Assembly (NCBI GenBank): GCA_963669415.2
Contig: CAXXPS010000002.1
Span: forward strand, 682,001 to 746,000
Reading direction: 5' to 3'
From: JAWKWH01 sp963669415
Lineage (GTDB): Bacteria > Pseudomonadota > Alphaproteobacteria > Rhizobiales > Rhizobiaceae
DNA length: 64,000 nt
Both the position numbers and the translations under genes were made by a program. Within the stretch, counting starts at the first letter, position 1. The number at the start of each line of letters is the position of its first letter. Below the pieces are notes generated by a model, which did not search any database, was not told the DNA's origin, and was given only the letters and a program-made list of their open reading frames with translations. Positions 42,352 through 52,051 of this stretch are shown one piece after another.

Positions 42352-42571
42352 ACTCGAGTACAAAGGTTCCAGAGAACCCGCTGCGCCGGGAAGTATTTCC
42401 GGGCGCGCCTCGGTGCCATGAATCGACACCTCAGGTCAAGACGAACCGGGCGTTTAGCGAGAAATTGATGCTGATCCGAATGACGCCAGGGCATGATCCT
42501 CCCGTCACCCGGATTTATCCACGCTTCTACGTCCGATGGTACTATCCGGTCAGACAATTGGAGCAGCCACT

Positions 42572-43393
42572 GTGGACCGGACACCAAATCTAGACCTTCC
42601 CTACATCTTGCCAAGCCAGGCGCAGAAACATGTAACCCACAATGAGGCCATTCGCGCCCTGGATGCGGTCGTGCAGGCCGGAGTACTGAGCCGTTCTCTC
42701 GACAGCCCACCGGAGACACCGGACGAAGGTGACAGATACATCGTCGCAACAGGGGCATCCGGCGACTGGTCGGGTCATGATCTCGATATCGCGGCATGGC
42801 AGGACGGGGCATGGATGTTTTACACAGCAAAGACCGGGTGGGCTGCGTGGATAAACAGCGAGAATATTCTGGTCGTCTGGGACGGTTCATCCTGGCTGGT
42901 GGCCGGCGGAAAGACGGGCGAGTTTGATTCCGTTTCGGTCAACAGCGCGGCTGCCGATGCTTTCAACAGGATTGCGGCAAACGCGCCGGCGACATTGCTC
43001 AATCACGATGGCAATGGCCACCAACTCAAAATCAACAAGAACGCTGCCGCCGATACCGCCTCAGTGATGTTTCAAACCTCGTTTTCAGGCAGGGCCGAAT
43101 TCGGCTTGACCGGTGATGACAACTGGCATGTGAAGGTAAGCCCGGACGGCTCCACATGGCATGAAGCGATTGTCGTCGACAAGGACAACGGCAACGTCGG
43201 TATCGGCACGGAATCGCCAGCAGCCAAACTGGATGTGGACGGGCTGGTGCGAATGACACCCTTCACTCAAGCCACTTTGCCGCCTGCGTCGCCGGAGCTT
43301 GAAGGCGCGACCGCCTTCCTTTCTGATCTGGGGGTTCCGATTTATTGCGACGGCACCAATTGGCGAAAGCACAGAAACGACAATACGATCTAA
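42572..43393 (+). CDS. DUF2793 protein (phage/GTA tail-associated type)
   Basis: 273 residues from a GTG at 42572 preceded by GGAG; an ATG at 42536 is possible. The N-terminal half is DUF2793: LPYILPSQAQKHVTHNEAIRALDAVVQAGVLSR, then PDEGDRYIVATGASGDWSGHDLDIAAWQDGAWMFYTAKTGWAAWI. The C-terminal half resembles a tail-fibre or intramolecular-chaperone-adjacent region with NHDGNGHQLKINKNAAADTAS and VDKDNGNVGIGTESPAAKLDVDGLVRMTPFT. DUF2793 proteins occur in alphaproteobacterial prophages and gene transfer agents. Here no other phage gene is nearby, so it is an orphan. The tRNA next door is a typical integration site, suggesting a relic. Confidence 0.8.
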   Translation: MDRTPNLDLPYILPSQAQKHVTHNEAIRALDAVVQAGVLSRSLDSPPETPDEGDRYIVATGASGDWSGHDLDIAAWQDGAWMFYTAKTGWAAWINSENILVVWDGSSWLVAGGKTGEFDSVSVNSAAADAFNRIAANAPATLLNHDGNGHQLKINKNAAADTASVMFQTSFSGRAEFGLTGDDNWHVKVSPDGSTWHEAIVVDKDNGNVGIGTESPAAKLDVDGLVRMTPFTQATLPPASPELEGATAFLSDLGVPIYCDGTNWRKHRNDNTI

Positions 43394-43632
43394 AGGCCTG
43401 AATAACGCCGCGCCGTATTGGCCTATTCCGATGGTGGAGGCTGGCATCGAACCGCAGACCGCGCAATCGATTCCTGGTGACCGCCGACCCGAGGTGCGTC
43501 TTTGCCATCCTTCGGTTTTTATCTTGAGCGATCGGCGGTAGGCTCTTAATAGCCGGTTATCAATTGCGGGGATTGATCGGAATTGGGATACCTTCTAAAG
43601 CGCCTGTAATCTCAATTGATCGCGAACCTGCA

Positions 43633-44421
43633 ATGCTGCACGCCTACAGATCGGGTATGGAAGACATCAGAGCCGGGCTGCGCATGCGCAGTGTGTGGAC
43701 GGCCCTAGCCTCTGAGGACATTAGCGACCAGCATCGCCGCACTTTTTTGGGACCGGCCTGGCTTCTGCTGAACTATCTCGCGTTCGCCGGTACTTTCATT
43801 GTCATCTTCGGCGCTCGCTCTAACATCGACAATTTTCCTGCCTATGTTGCAATGGGGCTGTATGTTTGGCTCTACCTGTCAGAGACTGTGACGCAGAGCG
43901 TCACATTGTTCGTCAGGGAAGAAAGTTTCATTAAGGGCACCACCCTTCCCCTGTCGGTCTATGTGCTGCGAATGACCGCACAAACGACAATTCGGGCAGG
44001 CTATTCCCTGATAGGTTGTTTGGGAATCGTGCTCATCTCCGGACTTTTACCCGGTTACCAGTGGTTTTGGTCAATCCCGGCCTTGCTCCTCATTTTGGTT
44101 GCGACACCAGCAGCAATCACCCTGTTGGCAATAGCGGGCGCTTTCTTTGCCGATCTGCAGTTTTTTGTGACCAACCTTATGAGAATAGGCCTGTTCCTTA
44201 CGCCGATCTTCTGGCTTGATGCCGATGGCCACGGATTGCGGGCAGCCATCTACAAATGGAATCCTTTTACCTACTTCCTCGATATCGTTCGCGCTCCGAT
44301 TTACAGCGAAAGCGTTCCACAAAATTCTCTGCTCATATGCGGTGTGATTTGCCTGGCAATGTGGATTGTCGCAGTGCCGCTTCTCGGTATGCTCCGGAAG
44401 AAAATCGCTTTCGTGCTCTAG
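43633..44421 (+). CDS. ABC-2 type polysaccharide export permease
   Basis: Inner-membrane subunit of a surface-polysaccharide exporter (Wzm/KpsM family), 262 residues, six membrane segments. The amphipathic N-terminus EDIRAGLRMRSVWTALASEDISDQHRRTFLGPAWLLLNYLAF is the family hallmark. RIGLFLTPIFWLDADGHGLRAAIYKWNPFTYFLDIVRAPI is the second conserved region. Start uncertain: ATG at 43633 chosen; ATG 43657 and a TTG at 43564 are alternatives, none with a strong SD. The ATPase follows 230 bp later, an unusually long gap for this pair; I see no gene in it. Confidence 0.87.
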   Translation: MLHAYRSGMEDIRAGLRMRSVWTALASEDISDQHRRTFLGPAWLLLNYLAFAGTFIVIFGARSNIDNFPAYVAMGLYVWLYLSETVTQSVTLFVREESFIKGTTLPLSVYVLRMTAQTTIRAGYSLIGCLGIVLISGLLPGYQWFWSIPALLLILVATPAAITLLAIAGAFFADLQFFVTNLMRIGLFLTPIFWLDADGHGLRAAIYKWNPFTYFLDIVRAPIYSESVPQNSLLICGVICLAMWIVAVPLLGMLRKKIAFVL

Positions 44422-44651
44422 ATGTGGAGCCACATATGGGAGCAGCTTGATGGATTGGCAGCGATGTCCAAAACAACAGGAAACGCGTGAAAGAGGCTGA
44501 TAATGAAACCGCGACTGCCTGACCTCGACCTTTGGTGCTCAACACGTCGTTGCGCAATGCCGAAGGCGCGTGTACCTAATCATCTCTTGTTCACAAAGGG
44601 ATCTCCAAATACCTACGGGCAATTGCTTTCATTGGGATGTAAGCCGCTCTG

Positions 44652-45392
44652 ATGGTTCATATTCGCGTCGACAATCTTACGGTAAACTACCGAATACGCA
44701 GAAAGCTGTCCCTGCAACGCGGCGCCAGAGCGCCGGCGGTATCGGGAGGCAAAATCGTCGGCAGTGGTCGTGTACAGCGGGTATTGGCGTTGAACGGTAT
44801 CAGTTTCGCATTGAAACCAGGTGACCGGCTTGGCCTCGTCGGATCAAACGGTTCAGGTAAAACCACGCTTCTTAGAGCCTTGTACGGCGTTCTTGAACCT
44901 TCTGACGGAACAATTGATATCGAGGGCCGGGTGGACGCGTTGTTCAATATCAATCTCGGTTTTCGCCGTGAGGCATCGGGCCGAAGAAATATTGTACTGC
45001 GCGGTTTGATCAATGGCATCAGCCGCGAGCAAATCGAGGAGCGTATGGACGAGATTATCGAGTTCAGCGAGCTTGGCGATTTCATCGATATGCCGCTCAA
45101 ATCTTACAGTCAGGGTATGGCAGCCCGACTTGCATTCTCCGTTGCTACCTGCCTTGATGCGGAAATCCTGTTGATGGATGAGTGGATAGGTGCCGGAGAT
45201 ACCAAATTCCAGAAAAAGGCGCGGGACAGAATGGCAGCGCTTGCAGAATCAGCAGGAATCATTGTTCTGGCCAGTCATAATCATCAACTGCTGCAACGGA
45301 CCTGTACGCATATTCTTGAACTCGATCACGGAGAGTTGGTCAACTACACAACGTCCGGCGAGTTTTTCAGGGAGAAAGACGAAGCAAGTTGA
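44652..45392 (+). CDS. ABC-2 polysaccharide exporter ATPase (KpsT/short Wzt type)
   Basis: 246 residues with Walker A GSNGSGKTTLLRALYG, signature SQGMAARLAFSVATCL in place of LSGGQ, Walker B EILLMDEWIGAGD (Trp after Glu, typical of Wzt/TagH) and LASHNHQLLQRTC. It lacks the C-terminal carbohydrate-binding domain of long Wzt proteins, so export is unlikely to depend on recognition of a terminal modification. Its stop overlaps the TTG start of the following sugar-nucleotide gene by 4 bp. Confidence 0.88.
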   Translation: MVHIRVDNLTVNYRIRRKLSLQRGARAPAVSGGKIVGSGRVQRVLALNGISFALKPGDRLGLVGSNGSGKTTLLRALYGVLEPSDGTIDIEGRVDALFNINLGFRREASGRRNIVLRGLINGISREQIEERMDEIIEFSELGDFIDMPLKSYSQGMAARLAFSVATCLDAEILLMDEWIGAGDTKFQKKARDRMAALAESAGIIVLASHNHQLLQRTCTHILELDHGELVNYTTSGEFFREKDEAS

Positions 45393-46309
45393 TCGGAATT
45401 TTTGGCGCAACTGGATTTATCGGATCCCACCTTACCCGCAGGCTCGTTGGAGCGGATGAAAGCCTGCGGCTGGTTTCGCGTCGCATGGACCCTAACTTTC
45501 TGGCAGAGTTTGGAGGATCCTGCGAGTGCGCGGAAGCCAATATTCTTGAACCACTCGACATTTCGCCGGCCTTGAATGGGGTAAAAACCGTCGTCCAGCT
45601 CATCAGTTCCTCCAGTCCCGGACTGGAGAACAAGCACCTTATCTCCGACATCCGCAATAACATCATACCGCAAGTGGAATTCATCCAATCCTGCGTTACT
45701 GCTGGCGTAGAAAGGATAGTGTTCATTTCGTCTGGCGGCACCGTTTATGGACCGGCGGCTCCGGTGCCGACCCCGGAAGATGCGCCATGCACCCCGATCA
45801 GCTCTTATGGTGCAACCAAACTCACCGTCGAAAATTATCTTCGCATGTACGGAATGCTAGAAAAGATCGAAGCCATCATTCTACGAGTTTCAAACCCGTT
45901 TGGACCGGGCCAACGCTTTCGGCGCGGACAGGGACTGATCCCGGCCATTATGGACCGCTACCGGCGCAATCAGCCAATTCAGATATTTGGAGATGGCAGC
46001 GCACGACGGGACTATCTCTACATTGACGATTTGGTGGACGCGATCCAAGAAGCCATAAATTTGCCGGGAGAGGCAAACTTCACCTTGAATATCGGCCAAG
46101 GTGAATCCCGCTCGATAAACGAAGTCGTCGGCGCAATAGAACGGGCCACGGGACATATGTTCGAAAGGGAATATCTTCCAGGACGGCCGACTGATGTGAA
46201 AGAAAGCTGCCTGGATATTTCAAGAGCAAGTTCTGTGCTTGACTGGGCTCCAAACACCGCGTTTCAGGACGCAATCAATTTGACAGTGAACGCTGAATTC
46301 GCGGATTGA
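45389..46309 (+). CDS. NAD-dependent epimerase/dehydratase (extended SDR)
   Basis: 306 residues; nucleotide-sugar epimerase, dehydratase or reductase. NAD site GIFGATGFIGSHL at the N-terminus, catalytic SSGGTVYG and SSYGATKLTVENYL (Tyr-x-x-x-Lys), then VSNPFGPGQRFRRGQGLIPAIMDRYRRNQPIQIFGDGSARRDYLYIDDLVDAI, typical of GalE-like enzymes. It begins with a TTG overlapping the ATPase stop (TTGA). It converges on the FlaA1-like gene with a 20-bp gap. The precise sugar cannot be assigned. Confidence 0.83.
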   Translation: MIGIFGATGFIGSHLTRRLVGADESLRLVSRRMDPNFLAEFGGSCECAEANILEPLDISPALNGVKTVVQLISSSSPGLENKHLISDIRNNIIPQVEFIQSCVTAGVERIVFISSGGTVYGPAAPVPTPEDAPCTPISSYGATKLTVENYLRMYGMLEKIEAIILRVSNPFGPGQRFRRGQGLIPAIMDRYRRNQPIQIFGDGSARRDYLYIDDLVDAIQEAINLPGEANFTLNIGQGESRSINEVVGAIERATGHMFEREYLPGRPTDVKESCLDISRASSVLDWAPNTAFQDAINLTVNAEFAD

Positions 46310-46329
46310 CCCGATTTTGAGCAGGCAAC

Positions 46330-48297
46330 TCAAGCAGGCGGCTGCCGAAATGCAGCTTCATCGCCGACCGTCTGCCTCTCGGATGATCCGGTGGGATCAA
46401 TGGCTAGCGGTTCGTATTCAGGAACAATGTGGCGCAGAAGCTTCAGCGCACGTTCTTCGTCATTGTCTGCAACGGCTGCTTCCAACTCGTCAAGAGATCT
46501 CCGTATCATCGCGGCTTCGATAATTCGTGGTGCTGCCGACATGAAACCCTGCTCATGCCTTACATCGGCAATTTCGCCGGTTTCAAACAGCTCTTCAAAC
46601 AGCTTTTCACCAGGGCGCAGGCCGGTATATTTGATCTCAATATCAATATCAGGTTTGTAGCCGGCCAGTTCGATCATACGCCGCGCAAGATCTGCGATCC
46701 GCACCGGTTCTCCCATATCCAGCGCAAGGATCCGACCTCGCTCGTCGCTGTGTTCACCATGACCCGCTGCTTGTAGCAGCAGCGTTACCGCTTCAGGAAT
46801 TGTCATGAAATATCGGGCAATTTGCGGATGGGTTACGGTTACTGGTCCACCACGTTTGATCTGCGCGGAAAAGCGGGGGACGACTGATCCGGTTGAACCA
46901 AGCACGTTTCCGAAACGAACCGTTTTAAACCTCGGTACAGGGGCTATCACGTCAAGCGCCTGACAATAGGCTTCGGCCGCGCGTTTTGTTGCACCCATCA
47001 CGCTGGTTGGATTGACCGCCTTGTCGGTCGAAATCATCACCAAAGTCTTTACCTTGTGCTCCACTGCACAATCGGCAAGAATTCTGGTGCCAATCAGGTT
47101 GGTCTTTATGCCTTCGAGGACGTTGGTTTCAACCAAAGGGACGTGTTTGAGTGCAGCAGCATGGAAAACCACGTCCGGGCGATACTTGCCCAAGAGTTCA
47201 GAAATCCGCTGCCGGTCTCTGATATCAGCAATTTTGGTGACAACATCAACATCAGGATACAGTTCCGAAATCTCTGAATCCGCCTTGTAAAGATTGAACT
47301 CAGACACGTCGCTGATGATCAGGCGCTTCGGATTGTAGGCAGCCAACTGTCTGACAAGCTCTGCGCCAATTGATCCACCGGCGCCGGTTACCAATATGGT
47401 CTTCGAATCGGCCAATCTTGCAATCGATTTTGCGTCCGGCTTGATTTCTAGCCGCGGGAGCAGATCCGCAATTTTGATAGGATTGGGTTGGATATCGATA
47501 CGCTCAAACTTCGACGTTTGCTGCAATTCAGGAATGCGACTGACCTGCAATTCGCAATTACTTGCGTCAGCCACCAATTCGGCAAGCCTGCCGGCCGGCA
47601 TTTTGTTGTCAGCAATAATCAAATCGGTAACGGCCGTTCCACGGCTCCGCAATTTTGATACTATATGATCAATTCTCGAACCGGGACCCAGCACCTTCAC
47701 ACCGTGAAGGATATTGCCGGTCGCAATCCGGTCGTCGACTATTCCAACAATCTTGAAATCTGCATTTCCCGAGCGGCGCACCGCGCGAATGTAAGATTCG
47801 GAATTCTCATTCACGCTGAAGAGCAGTGCGGATCGTCGATGTTCCTGACGCAGCTCGAATTTGATAAAGTTACTAAGGTATTCGCCTTCCTTTAGCATAC
47901 GGTACAGCACACGCGGTCCGCCAATCGCCATCACCATGTAGATAAAGCACAACGGCAGCGCCGCGCGCGGTACATTGGAACCGCGCGTCAGGAAGAAAAG
48001 AACTATTGCGTAGGTAGCAACAGCCATTCCGCTCGCCTTGATAATGGCGAGCAGGTCCGGCAATGACGCATAGCGCCAAAGTCCCCTGTTCAGCGAAAAC
48101 GCAAAGAAGTAGAGTACCGAAATAACTGAAAAGGCCAATGCCTTGTCGTGAATACCAGGAACATTGAAGAGCTGCTCGAAACCGTAAACCGTTCCATAAG
48201 CTAGATAAAATGCTGCGACCGCAGCAAGCAGATCGTGCAAAGAACCGATCATGCGAATTAGCTTCGCATTCGGAATCATTCGATTCCAAGTCTTCAA
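46330..48297 (-). CDS. Membrane-anchored UDP-sugar 4,6-dehydratase/epimerase (CapD/FlaA1/WbpM family)
   Basis: 655 residues. Four N-terminal membrane helices (about 20-150) anchor it. A first nucleotide-binding-like domain (LLFSVNENSESYIRAVR to PAGRLAELVAD) is followed by the SDR catalytic domain with GAGGSIGAELVRQL, VFHAAALKHVPLVE and STDKAVNPTSVMGATKRAAEAYC, where Met replaces the usual Tyr as in the inverting/retaining dehydratases of this family. Typical products are 4-keto-6-deoxy UDP sugars. The TTG start at 48297 has a strong GAGGTGG site; an ATG at 48279 is possible. It is transcribed opposite to the rest of the polysaccharide genes. Confidence 0.88.
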   Translation of the reverse strand: MKTWNRMIPNAKLIRMIGSLHDLLAAVAAFYLAYGTVYGFEQLFNVPGIHDKALAFSVISVLYFFAFSLNRGLWRYASLPDLLAIIKASGMAVATYAIVLFFLTRGSNVPRAALPLCFIYMVMAIGGPRVLYRMLKEGEYLSNFIKFELRQEHRRSALLFSVNENSESYIRAVRRSGNADFKIVGIVDDRIATGNILHGVKVLGPGSRIDHIVSKLRSRGTAVTDLIIADNKMPAGRLAELVADASNCELQVSRIPELQQTSKFERIDIQPNPIKIADLLPRLEIKPDAKSIARLADSKTILVTGAGGSIGAELVRQLAAYNPKRLIISDVSEFNLYKADSEISELYPDVDVVTKIADIRDRQRISELLGKYRPDVVFHAAALKHVPLVETNVLEGIKTNLIGTRILADCAVEHKVKTLVMISTDKAVNPTSVMGATKRAAEAYCQALDVIAPVPRFKTVRFGNVLGSTGSVVPRFSAQIKRGGPVTVTHPQIARYFMTIPEAVTLLLQAAGHGEHSDERGRILALDMGEPVRIADLARRMIELAGYKPDIDIEIKYTGLRPGEKLFEELFETGEIADVRHEQGFMSAAPRIIEAAMIRRSLDELEAAVADNDEERALKLLRHIVPEYEPLAIDPTGSSERQTVGDEAAFRQPPA

Positions 48298-48507
48298 GAA
48301 CCCACCTCAGATATTACGACAGCCAGTCCGAAATTTGATCGCAACACCAATTTCCGGTGCTGCACATGACTTCAAACAATTAGCTGGCCGAGACCATAGA
48401 GAATCTCTAAATTAGTAGAACCGAAAAATCAAAGATTCGTATGGTTTTGAGCGATTGCAATGATGCAATTATTTATGATCAGCCGTAATAATGTGTGATG
48501 CCCTCGC

Positions 48508-49425
48508 ATGCCAAGAACTACAGTATTGATGGCAACTTATAATGGCTGCGCCTATTTGAGCAGCCAAATCGGTTCGATTGAGAAACAGAACCTAAGGCCA
48601 ATTGACCTGCTGATATCCGACGATGGCTCGACTGACGGTACAATTGCTTACCTGACGGACATTGAGCGTAGTTGGGGCCCGGGTGATGCAACCGTTATTC
48701 AAGGGCCTCGTCGAGGTTTTGCAGAGAACTATCGACATCTGATCAACAACTCACCGGAAAATTCTGACCTTTATGCCTTCTGCGATCAGGACGATATCTG
48801 GGAGCCGGACAAGCTGACACAAGCTGCCGAACAAATCGGCAAACCGAATGGAAAGCCAGCGCTTTTCTGCTCGCGCACACTGATCGTCGCCGAGGACGGT
48901 CAAGATAAAGGATTGTCGCCCCTGTTTTCAGCGCCACCATCGTTCAGGAACGCGATCGTCCAAAGCATAGCAGGCGGAAACACGATGGTTTTCAACCGTT
49001 TGACGCGAGATCTGTTGGTGGAGGCATGCAAAAGAACCGGTTTTGTCAGCCATGACTGGTGGGCATATCTTTTGGTCACTGGTGCAGGCGGAACAGTGCA
49101 TTATTCGAAAATTCCAAAAGTTCACTACCGCCAGCATCAAACCAATATCATTGGAGCAAATTCTTCCTGGCGGGCCAGGATGAGCCGGCTCGTCTTGATG
49201 GCAGGCGGGCGTTTTGCCAGATGGAATCAACAAAATCTCGACGCGCTTTCGGCGTGTGATGACCTGCTGACAGATGAGGCGCGCGAATTGGTGAATGAAT
49301 TCCGCAAAATACGATCCGGGAGATTTCCGGATCGGCTATTCCGCCTGCGCCAGTCGAACATCTACAGGCAAACTTCGCTCGGACAATTCAGCCTTTATCT
49401 GGCTTGTGCACTGGGGAAAGTCTAG
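48508..49425 (+). CDS. Glycosyltransferase family 2
   Basis: 305 residues, GT-A fold. The nucleotide-sugar site is in VLMATYNGCAYLSSQIGSIEKQNLRPIDLLISDDGSTDGT. The metal motif is FCDQDDIW, the extended DxD found in rhamnosyl- and related transferases. HDWWAYLLVTGAGGTVHYSKIPKVHYRQHQTNIIG is the acceptor-side segment. No membrane anchor is evident. It precedes the dTDP-rhamnose genes by 92 bp, so transfer of rhamnose to the growing polysaccharide is a reasonable inference. 210 AT-rich bases separate it from the divergent FlaA1-like gene and must contain both promoters. Confidence 0.86.
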   Translation: MPRTTVLMATYNGCAYLSSQIGSIEKQNLRPIDLLISDDGSTDGTIAYLTDIERSWGPGDATVIQGPRRGFAENYRHLINNSPENSDLYAFCDQDDIWEPDKLTQAAEQIGKPNGKPALFCSRTLIVAEDGQDKGLSPLFSAPPSFRNAIVQSIAGGNTMVFNRLTRDLLVEACKRTGFVSHDWWAYLLVTGAGGTVHYSKIPKVHYRQHQTNIIGANSSWRARMSRLVLMAGGRFARWNQQNLDALSACDDLLTDEARELVNEFRKIRSGRFPDRLFRLRQSNIYRQTSLGQFSLYLACALGKV

Positions 49426-49517
49426 GCGCCAATTGTTCACGGTCGCCATACATCGGTCACTTGAAGGTGTATCGCGCTACTGCTAATGCGACCCTAGAGC
49501 CATTATGAGGAAATTCC

Positions 49518-50390
49518 GTGAAGGGTATCATTCTAGCCGGAGGCAGCGGCACCCGGTTGTATCCGGTTACCGTTGCTATTTCGAAGCAATTATTGCCGAT
49601 CTACGACAAGCCGATGATATATTATCCTCTAGGCGTTTTGATGCTCAGCGGCATCAAAGATATTCTTGTAATATCAACTCCGCACGACTTGCCGCTGTTT
49701 AAGAAACTACTCGGCGACGGAAGTGATTTTGGCGTTGACCTTTCCTATGCTGAACAATCCGAGCCCAATGGGCTCGCGGAAGCATTCATCATCGGCAACC
49801 GGTTTGTCGGCGAAGATTCAGTGGCGTTGATACTCGGCGACAATATTTTCTATGGACATGGTCTGTCAGCCCATTGCCGCAAAGCTGCCGAACGGGAAAG
49901 CGGCGCGACCGTATTCGCTTATCATGTTGATCAACCGTCGCGTTATGGCGTGGTTTCTTTTGATCCTGAGGATGGGCGCGCGGTCTCGATCATCGAAAAG
50001 CCCGTAAACCCGGCTTCCAACTGGGCCGTTACAGGCCTCTATTTTTATGACAATGATGTCCTTGATATTGCTGCATCGATAAAACCTTCCGCTCGCGGTG
50101 AGCTGGAGATTTCAGACGTAAATCAGGCCTATCTCCACCGCGGCGACCTCAATGTACAACAGCTCGGGAGAGGCTTTGCATGGCTGGATACCGGAACGCA
50201 TGACAGCTTGCATGAAGCCTCGGCGTTTGTTCGCACTCTGGAGCACCGGCAGGGTATCAAGATCATGTGCCCTGAGGAAATTGGATTTGAGCTGGGTTAT
50301 CTAAGCGCTGAGGACTTGATCAGGAGAGCTGATGGTCTCGGAAAAACCGAATATGCCGAATATCTGCGAATGCGGGCCGGAGCAAATTGA
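49518..50390 (+). CDS. rfbA: Glucose-1-phosphate thymidylyltransferase
   Basis: First enzyme of dTDP-L-rhamnose synthesis: glucose-1-phosphate plus dTTP to dTDP-glucose. 290 residues. GIILAGGSGTRLYPVT is the nucleotide-binding signature, LPIYDKPMIYYPLGVLMLSGI, LILGDNIFYGHGL and TGLYFYDNDVLDIAASIKPSARGELEISDVN are all diagnostic. The start is GTG behind GAGGAA. The stop overlaps the next start (TTGA). Confidence 0.95.
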   Translation: MKGIILAGGSGTRLYPVTVAISKQLLPIYDKPMIYYPLGVLMLSGIKDILVISTPHDLPLFKKLLGDGSDFGVDLSYAEQSEPNGLAEAFIIGNRFVGEDSVALILGDNIFYGHGLSAHCRKAAERESGATVFAYHVDQPSRYGVVSFDPEDGRAVSIIEKPVNPASNWAVTGLYFYDNDVLDIAASIKPSARGELEISDVNQAYLHRGDLNVQQLGRGFAWLDTGTHDSLHEASAFVRTLEHRQGIKIMCPEEIGFELGYLSAEDLIRRADGLGKTEYAEYLRMRAGAN

Positions 50391-50968
50391 AGTTGATGGA
50401 AGTTCGCATAATCGGTTTTGGAGAGGTACTGGAAATCAAGCCGAAGAAGTTCGGCGACGATCGCGGATTTTTTTCCGAAACCTACAATTCGGCCAGTTTC
50501 GGGAAAGCGGGTGTGGATGCGACATTTGTTCAAGACAATCACTCTTATTCGGTCGCACCGGCAACACTGCGCGGCTTGCACTATCAATGTCCACCCGCTG
50601 CGCAGGGCAAGCTCGTACGGGTGACCCGTGGCGAAGTGTTCGATGTGGCTGTCGATATCCGCGAGGGATCGCCGACCTTTAGTAAATGGGTCAGCCTGCA
50701 TCTGTCGGCGGATAAGTGGAACCAGATTTATATCCCTGCCGGTTTTGCACACGGCTTTGTCACACTGGTTCCCGACACGGAAGTTCTGTACAAGGTGACC
50801 AGTTGTTACTCTCCCGAGCATGATCGTTCGATCCGCTATGACGACCCTTCAATCGGCATTGATTGGCCGGCGATTGGTACTCCCTTCGCGATTTCACAGA
50901 AGGACCGTGATGCACCATTGCTCGAGGAAACGGATACCGGGTTTTTATTCAACGGAGAACCGTCGTGA
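50387..50968 (+). CDS. rfbC: dTDP-4-dehydrorhamnose 3,5-epimerase
   Basis: Epimerises dTDP-4-keto-6-deoxyglucose at C3 and C5. 193 residues, cupin fold. KKFGDDRGFFSETYN, FVQDNHSYSVAPATLRGLHYQCPPAAQGKLVRVTRGEVFDVAVDIR (catalytic His in RGLHYQ) and PAGFAHGFVTLVPDTEVLYKVTSCYSPEHD are conserved. TTG at 50387 with GGAG four bases upstream is taken as start; ATG at 50396 would remove three residues. It overlaps both neighbours by 4 bp. Confidence 0.93.
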   Translation: MKLMEVRIIGFGEVLEIKPKKFGDDRGFFSETYNSASFGKAGVDATFVQDNHSYSVAPATLRGLHYQCPPAAQGKLVRVTRGEVFDVAVDIREGSPTFSKWVSLHLSADKWNQIYIPAGFAHGFVTLVPDTEVLYKVTSCYSPEHDRSIRYDDPSIGIDWPAIGTPFAISQKDRDAPLLEETDTGFLFNGEPS

Positions 50969-52047
50969 ACATTCTTGTTACCGGTGGAGCCGGATTCATC
51001 GGTTCTGCCGTTTGCCGCCACTTAGTCAATAACGGTACTGACCGCGTCATCAATGTGGACAAATTGACTTATGCGGGAAACCTCGCTTCGTTGGCTGTCC
51101 TGGACGGATGCAACAATTACAGGTTTTATAAGGCCGATATCTGTGATGCCGATGTGATTGCCGGTATTTTTCGCGAGGAGAAGATCAATTCGATCATGCA
51201 CCTGGCTGCTGAAAGCCACGTTGACAGGTCGATCGACGGACCGTCCGAATTCATAACAACCAACATCGTCGGCACGTTCCGTCTGCTGGAGGTAGCTCTT
51301 GCCTACTGGCAAGAACTGGCTGGTGAAGATCGCAACAATTTCCGCTTCCACCACGTATCGACCGATGAAGTATTTGGCGACCTGCCACTGAATGAAGGAA
51401 TATTTACGGAAGAAACGCCATACGCGCCTTCATCTCCCTATTCTGCATCGAAGGCAGCGTCGGATCATCTGGTCAGGGCATGGTGTGATACTTATAAGCT
51501 GCCGGTGGTGCTTTCGAATTGCTCCAACAATTACGGACCCTATCATTTTCCTGAGAAACTGATCCCGCTGGTCATATTGAACGCGCTGGATGAAAAGCCT
51601 CTGCCAATCTATGGCCGTGGTGAAAACGTTCGAGACTGGCTTTATGTTGAAGATCACGCCAAGGCGCTCGAATGCGTACTCAAGAATGGCAGGGTCGGCC
51701 AATCGTATAATATCGGCGGCCGGGCAGAGCGCACGAACCTTTCTGTGGTAGAATCCATCTGCGACATTCTCGACCGGAAGGTTCCCCGAACGGGCGGAGA
51801 GCCATATCGAGCTTTGATTGAATTTGTCACCGACAGACCGGGGCACGATCGCCGTTACGCTATTGATCCCGCCAAGATTGAGAATGAACTCGGCTGGCGT
51901 GCGCAGGAGACATTCGAAACAGGTCTTGAGAAGACGGTCGACTGGTATCTCGCCAACGAAAAGTGGTGGAGACCAATTCGTGAGAAATCCTACTCAGGGG
52001 CCAGGCTTGGTGAAATAAAAACGTCCGGCAAAGCAGCAGCGGAGTAG
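50965..52047 (+). CDS. rfbB: dTDP-glucose 4,6-dehydratase
   Basis: Second pathway step, NAD-dependent. 360 residues. ILVTGGAGFIGSAVCRHLVNN binds NAD; HLAAESHVDRSIDGPSEFITTNIVGTF is characteristic. STDEVFGDL carries the catalytic Asp-Glu pair, and YSASKAASDHLV the Tyr-Lys pair. SNCSNNYGPYHFPEKLIPL and RPGHDRRYAIDPAKIENELGW complete the pattern. Start GTG overlaps the rfbC stop (GTGA). Confidence 0.95.
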   Translation: MNILVTGGAGFIGSAVCRHLVNNGTDRVINVDKLTYAGNLASLAVLDGCNNYRFYKADICDADVIAGIFREEKINSIMHLAAESHVDRSIDGPSEFITTNIVGTFRLLEVALAYWQELAGEDRNNFRFHHVSTDEVFGDLPLNEGIFTEETPYAPSSPYSASKAASDHLVRAWCDTYKLPVVLSNCSNNYGPYHFPEKLIPLVILNALDEKPLPIYGRGENVRDWLYVEDHAKALECVLKNGRVGQSYNIGGRAERTNLSVVESICDILDRKVPRTGGEPYRALIEFVTDRPGHDRRYAIDPAKIENELGWRAQETFETGLEKTVDWYLANEKWWRPIREKSYSGARLGEIKTSGKAAAE

Positions 52048-52051
52048 TCAG

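Noticed and set aside
42078..42890. 270-codon open frame on the minus strand between the ABM gene and DUF2793
   Set aside because: It runs through the whole tRNA-Gln gene and into the antisense of DUF2793, so it cannot be a real coding region.
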